Source of the DNA: Acetobacteraceae bacterium
Lineage (GTDB): Bacteria > Pseudomonadota > Alphaproteobacteria > Acetobacterales > Acetobacteraceae
Assembly (NCBI GenBank): GCA_947446625.1
Contig: CANFIE010000005.1
Coordinates: forward strand, 1-25,509
Reading direction: 5' to 3'
Length of the DNA: 25,509 bases
Part shown: positions 22,228-25,509 of the stretch, piece after piece
Position numbering within the stretch: the stretch's first letter is position 1
Layout: every line of letters starts with the position of its first letter
Translations under genes and position numbers: made by a program
The notes under the pieces: generated by a model
What the model saw: the letters and a program-made list of their open reading frames with translations, nothing else
Told to the model about the DNA's origin: nothing
Databases searched by the model: none

Positions 22228-23124
22228 ATGAAGATCGGTGTGATCGGCCTGGGCAGCATGGGGATGGGCGCCGCCCTGAACCTGCTGAAAGCGAGCGGCA
22301 ACGCCGTGTGCGGTGTGGACCCGCGCCCCGAGCCTCGCGCCGAATTCACCGCGGCTGGCGGTACCGCCGCAGCCAGCGCCGCGGAGTTGCCCGCGGGCAC
22401 CGAGGCCGTGCTGGTGATGGTGGTGAACGCCAAGCAGGCCGATGCCGCGCTGTTTGGGCCGGGCGGTGCCTTGCCGCGCATGGCGCCGGGCGCGGTGCTG
22501 GTGGTTTCCGCCACCATGGCGCCGGATGATGCCCGCAAGCTGGCGGCCAAGGCGGCCGATGCCGGCATGCTGTACCTGGATGCGCCGATGAGCGGCGGCG
22601 CCACGGGCAGCCGGGCCGGGCAGTTGACCTATATGGCCAGCGGCAGCGCGGCGGCCTTCGCCAAGGCGCAGCCGGTGCTGGATGCCACCGCGAAGAAGGT
22701 GTGGAAGCTGGGCGATGCGCCGGGCATGGGCGCCACCATGAAGGTGGTGCATCAGCTGTTGGCCGGCGTGCATATTGCCGTGGCGGCCGAGGCCATGGCG
22801 CTAGGCATCAAGGCCGGGCTGCAGCCGCAGGATTTGTACGATGTGGTGACGACGGCGGCCGGCAATTCCTGGATGTTCGAGAACCGCATGGCGCATGTGC
22901 TGGCGGGCGATGACCGGCCGGCCTCGGCGGTGGATATCTTCGTGAAGGATCTGGGCCTGGTGACGGATATGGCGCGCCAGGCGCAATTCCCCACGCCCTT
23001 GGCTGCGCAGGCCATGCAGTTGTTCATTGCCGCCAGCGCCATGGGGCAGGGGGCGAAGGATGATGCCTTCGTGATTCGCGCCTACCAGGCGCTGGCCGGC
23101 TTCAAGCTGCCGCACGAGGATTGA
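22228..23124 (+). CDS. NAD(P)-dependent beta-hydroxyacid dehydrogenase, L-threonate dehydrogenase (LtnD)-like
   Basis: A 298-residue member of the 3-hydroxyisobutyrate/threonate dehydrogenase family. The N-terminal motif is GVIGLGSMGMGAALNLL, the substrate signature is LDAPMSGGATGSRAGQLTYM at 117-136, and catalytic Lys172 is in MKVVHQLLAGVHIA. The HQLLAGVHIA wording is closer to LtnD than to 3-hydroxyisobutyrate dehydrogenase, but no threonate-pathway kinase or aldolase genes are here. ATG 22228 is chosen because it begins the Rossmann strand and lies one base after the synthetase stop; the same frame is open upstream to 22099 inside the synthetase gene. Confidence 0.9.
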   Translation: MKIGVIGLGSMGMGAALNLLKASGNAVCGVDPRPEPRAEFTAAGGTAAASAAELPAGTEAVLVMVVNAKQADAALFGPGGALPRMAPGAVLVVSATMAPDDARKLAAKAADAGMLYLDAPMSGGATGSRAGQLTYMASGSAAAFAKAQPVLDATAKKVWKLGDAPGMGATMKVVHQLLAGVHIAVAAEAMALGIKAGLQPQDLYDVVTTAAGNSWMFENRMAHVLAGDDRPASAVDIFVKDLGLVTDMARQAQFPTPLAAQAMQLFIAASAMGQGAKDDAFVIRAYQALAGFKLPHED

Positions 23125-23190
23125 GGGCGCCGCCTTGCCGCCCGCTGCCCGGCCCGGCATCCTGCCCGCAACAACGGGAGGATTTGGGGC

Positions 23191-23948
23191 ATGAGCGGCA
23201 GGCTGGCGGGCAAGGTTGCCTTCATCACCGGGGCGGGTACCGGCATTGGCCGGCAAACGGCTGAACTTTTCGCCCGTGAAGGCGCCCGCGTGGTGGTGGC
23301 GGATATCAACGCCACCACGGGTGAGGAAACCGCGCATCGCATCACCAGCGCGGGCGGCGATGCCATTGCCATCCACACCGATGTGAGCGAGCCGGACAGC
23401 ATCAGCGCCGCCATTGCCGGCTGCGTGCGGCATTACGGCGCGCTGCATGTGCTGCACAACAATGCCGGCGGCTCCACCGATATCGACAACAACGTGGTGG
23501 AGGCGCCGCTGGAGGAATTCTGGCGGGCGATCAAGCTGGACCTGTTCGGCACCTTCCTGGGCTGCCGCTTCGGCATTCCGGAGATCATCAAGGCCGGCGG
23601 GGGTGCGGTCATCAACATGGCCAGCGTGGTGGCGCTGATGGGGTTTCCGGGGCGGGATTGCTACACGGCGGCCAAGGGTGGGTGGCCTCGCTGACCCGTT
23701 CCCTGGCGGTGGAATACGGCAAGCAGGGGGTGCGGGTGAACGCCATTGCCCCGACCGTGACGCTGACGACCCGGGTGGTGAAGCTGCTGGCCGGCAATGC
23801 CGCCATGCAGGTGCTGGCCGAGCAACCCCTGCTGGGGCTGGGCCAGGCCAGAGACATGGCCGAGGCGGCGCTGTATTTGGCCTCGGACGCGGCGCGGATT
23901 GTCACCGGCGTTATCCTGCCGGTGGATAGCGGGCTGGTAACGCTGTAA
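23191..23948 (+). pseudogene. SDR family oxidoreductase disrupted by a one-base frameshift
   Basis: The first frame (23191-23694) gives a normal SDR N-terminus: TGAGTGIG at 13-20, HNNAGG near 89, Ser145 (NMAS), Tyr158 and Lys162 (CYTAAKGG). It then reads WPR and stops at TGA 23692. The expected continuation VASLTRSLAVEYGKQGVRVN is present in the +1/-1-shifted frame and runs to the stop at 23948. A single missing base near 23680-23683 (GGTGGGTGGCC, where GGTGGCGTGGCC would restore the frame) explains both halves, and the repaired product would be about 252 aa, a normal SDR. Catalytic residues precede the break but the helix and substrate loop follow it. GGGAGG precedes ATG 23191. It is either a true pseudogene or a sequencing/assembly error. 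Confidence 0.85.
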
Positions 23949-23996
23949 CCATCTTGTCCTGGGCGGCTGCCGCCGGCATGTATGGGGCCTTGCGGA

Positions 23997-24069
23997 GGGC
24001 CTGTAGCTCAATGGTCAGAGCGGACCGCTCATAACGGTTTGGTTGCAGGTTCGAGTCCTGCCGGGCCCA
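23997..24069 (+). tRNA. tRNA with anticodon CAT, probably tRNA-Ile2 (lysidine type); CCA not encoded
   Basis: A 73-nt cloverleaf: acceptor GGGCCTG with CGGGCCC (one T-G pair), D stem GCTC/GAGC, anticodon stem GACCG/CGGTT with loop CTCATAA, T arm GCAGG/CCTGC with TTCGAGT, discriminator A. The anticodon CAT would be called Met by simple rules, but the anticodon-arm and variable-loop pattern (TTGGTTGCAGG) resembles tRNA-Ile2, whose C34 is changed to lysidine by TilS. The bases after 24069 are TTC, so CCA must be added after transcription. A weak TTGTCC at 23954 could be a -35. Confidence 0.88.
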
Positions 24070-24096
24070 TTCCGCCGCCCCAGCGCGAGGATTGCC

Positions 24097-25143
24097 ATGA
24101 ACTTCGAGCAAACACCTGAATGGCTGCCCATGCTGCTGGGCTTCGGCCTGCTGCCCCTGGCGGCGCTGGTTCTGCTGGGCCTGGCCCGCATGGCGCTGGC
24201 CCGGCTGCTGCGGGGCCGCGACCACCCGATGCTGGAGCGGGTGCTGCATGCCGGCCACTTCTCCCTGCAGGTGGGTGTGGTGCTGATGGTGCTGAGCCTG
24301 ACCCTGCCGGTGGCCGGGCTGGCGCCGGAAAACGCTGCCCTGGCCAGCAATGCGCTGGGCGTTGTGCTCACCATGTCGCTGGGCTGGACGCTGACGCGCA
24401 AGGTGGCGGCGGCGTTTGATGCCAAGCTGGATGGCGACGTGCCGGGCGATGACGACCTGGCCCGGCGGCGGCACCGGACGCAGATGGTGGTGTTTCGCCG
24501 GCTGGCGGTGGCGGCGGGGTCCAGCTTCACCGTGGGGTTGGTGCTTACCTCCATTCCGGCGGTGCGGGCGGTGGGGCTTTCGCTCTTCGCCTCGGCCGGT
24601 ATGGCCGGCATTGTCATGGGTATTGCGGCGCGGTCCACGGTGTCGAACCTCATCGCCGGTTTGCAGATCGCGCTCAGCCAGCCGATTCGGCTGGGCGATG
24701 CGGTGACGGTGGAAGGCCATTGGGGCCGGGTGGCTGAGATTACCTCCAGCTATGTCACCATCATCACCTGGGACCAGCGCAGCCTGGTGGTGCCGCTGAA
24801 CTACTTTGTGGAAAAGCCCATCATCAACTGGACCAAGGACACGGCGCAGCTGCTGGACACGGTGCTGCTGTACCTGGACCACGGCGCGCCCATTGGCGCA
24901 ATTCGGGAAAAGCTGGATGTGCTGCTGGCGGATTGCCCGGCCTGGGACAATCGGATCGCCAAGGTGCATGTGACCGCCTGGAAGGAAAACTGCATCGAGG
25001 TGCGCATTCTGCTGAGCGCCGCCGATGCGCCGCGCATGTTCGAAGTGCGCTGCGTGGTGCGCGAGGGCCTGCTGGACTGGCTGATGCGCGAGCACCCCGA
25101 GGCGATGCCGCGCCAGCGCCAACAGACCCTGGCGGCGACATAA
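24097..25143 (+). CDS. Mechanosensitive ion channel, MscS family
   Basis: A 348-residue inner-membrane channel. Predicted helices are at about 10-34, 56-76, 82-100 and 136-156. The pore-lining helix follows (SLFASAGMAGIVMGIAARS, about 162-180), then the MscS signature ISxP-type turn in LQIALSQPIRLGDAVTVEG and a beta domain with GRVAEITSSYVTIITWDQR and VVPLNYFVEKPIINWTK. The C-terminal soluble domain is about 110 residues. The start ATG 24097 is preceded by GCGAGG; an upstream in-frame ATG (24043) lies inside the tRNA and is rejected. Helices and signature are those of a small MscS/YbdG-like protein, which releases solutes on osmotic downshock. Confidence 0.92.
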   Translation: MNFEQTPEWLPMLLGFGLLPLAALVLLGLARMALARLLRGRDHPMLERVLHAGHFSLQVGVVLMVLSLTLPVAGLAPENAALASNALGVVLTMSLGWTLTRKVAAAFDAKLDGDVPGDDDLARRRHRTQMVVFRRLAVAAGSSFTVGLVLTSIPAVRAVGLSLFASAGMAGIVMGIAARSTVSNLIAGLQIALSQPIRLGDAVTVEGHWGRVAEITSSYVTIITWDQRSLVVPLNYFVEKPIINWTKDTAQLLDTVLLYLDHGAPIGAIREKLDVLLADCPAWDNRIAKVHVTAWKENCIEVRILLSAADAPRMFEVRCVVREGLLDWLMREHPEAMPRQRQQTLAAT

Positions 25144-25199
25144 GGCGGCGGATTCACGCCTTTCGACGAGTCCGTCTCAGACGATCAGACGCCAGGCCC

Positions 25200-25509
25200 C
25201 TACTCGGCGGCCTTGGCCAGCGCGGAGCCGGCGGCGATGAGGCCGAGGGTTTCCTCGGCGCTGACCACGTCGGCGAAGATGTTGGCCATGTTGGACAGCG
25301 TGGCCACCTGTTCCTGCGGGTGGTGGCTGGAACAGCCATCGGCCACGAAGAACACCTTGTAGTCCAGCATCATGGCGTCACGCGCCGTGCTTTCGCAGCA
25401 TACATTGGTGACGGTGCCGGTGATGATGACGGTGTCGATGCCGCGCGCCTGCAACAGTTCATGCAGGTTGGATGAGCCCTGGATGAAGGCGCTGAAGCGG
25501 CTTTTGCAC
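25200..25509 (-). CDS. Cysteine hydrolase, isochorismatase family (5' end outside window)
   Basis: The C-terminal 102 residues of an isochorismatase-like hydrolase, reading in from the right edge of the window on the minus strand. The visible motifs are KSRFSAF (family K-x-R-x-S-A-F), GIDTVIITGTVTNVCCEST with the nucleophilic cysteine in the CCESTARDAM block, and YKVFFVADGCSSHHPQEQ. The C-terminus ends LAKAAE. The family hydrolyses small amides, such as nicotinamide and carbamates, or isochorismate; the specificity cannot be read from this half. It converges on the MscS gene, with 56 bp between the stops. Confidence 0.9.
   Translation of the reverse strand, partial: CKSRFSAFIQGSSNLHELLQARGIDTVIITGTVTNVCCESTARDAMMLDYKVFFVADGCSSHHPQEQVATLSNMANIFADVVSAEETLGLIAAGSALAKAAE

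Noticed and set aside
20568..22604. 678-codon minus-strand open frame
   Set aside because: Antisense of the thioesterase and acyl-CoA synthetase genes; no domain or ribosome site.
24043..24096. Upstream in-frame ATG extending the MscS protein into the tRNA gene
   Set aside because: The extension would be translated from tRNA sequence; ATG 24097 has a ribosome site and a normal N-terminus.

Overview
This window is chromosomal DNA from a GC-rich alphaproteobacterium, most likely Rhodospirillales and probably an Acetobacteraceae (Roseomonas-like) genome. That placement is an inference from three things: gene order (ribBA-ribH-nusB-thiL; a CBP3-type chaperone, DUF177, rpmF, plsX, fabH, ihfA, merR), pervasive GC-rich third positions, and abundant orphan solute-binding proteins and short-chain dehydrogenases. 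It was not checked by any search.

Region 1 (1-3752, + strand) is a tightly overlapped riboflavin/thiamine/transcription operon: the 3' part of ribBA, then ribH, nusB, thiL and an MFS transporter. Region 2 (3753-3953) is the gap between the convergent MFS and bamE-like genes and is packed with hairpins and palindromic repeats. Region 3 (3951-8912) is a conserved core block: a bamE-like lipoprotein gene on the minus strand, then on the plus strand the CBP3-family cytochrome bc1 assembly chaperone, DUF177/YceD, ribosomal protein L32, PlsX, FabH, IHF alpha and a MerR-type regulator. It links ribosome assembly, phospholipid and fatty-acid initiation and nucleoid architecture.

Region 4 (8922-17254, all minus strand) is accessory. 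It holds a GMC flavin oxidoreductase coupled to an orphan peptide/nickel-type ABC binding protein, and a five-gene nucleotide-sugar operon in which every gene overlaps the next. The operon encodes glucose-1-phosphate cytidylyltransferase, CDP-glucose 4,6-dehydratase, a TylC3-like C-methyltransferase, an RmlC-like epimerase and an NAD-dependent reductase/epimerase. The inferred product is a CDP-activated, C-methyl-branched 6-deoxyhexose. A tRNA-Pro(GGG) gene lies just upstream of this operon on the same strand. Between the two transcription units is a short unexplained reading frame followed by a strong hairpin.

Region 5 (17336-23948) is catabolic. It has an orphan TctC/Bug solute-binding protein, a gluconate-5-dehydrogenase-like SDR on the minus strand, and a plus-strand operon of a zinc-free MDR reductase, a hotdog thioesterase, an AMP-forming acyl-CoA synthetase, a threonate-dehydrogenase-like beta-hydroxyacid dehydrogenase and an SDR broken by a one-base frameshift. 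Region 6 (23997-25509) has a CAU-anticodon tRNA that looks like tRNA-Ile2, an MscS-type channel and a partial isochorismatase-family cysteine hydrolase.

No CRISPR array, phage module, transposase or rRNA was seen. The least ordinary features are the sugar cassette, the stacked palindromes at 3781-3953, the degenerate GTP cyclohydrolase II domain of RibBA, the small reading frame near 12.4 kb and the frameshifted SDR.
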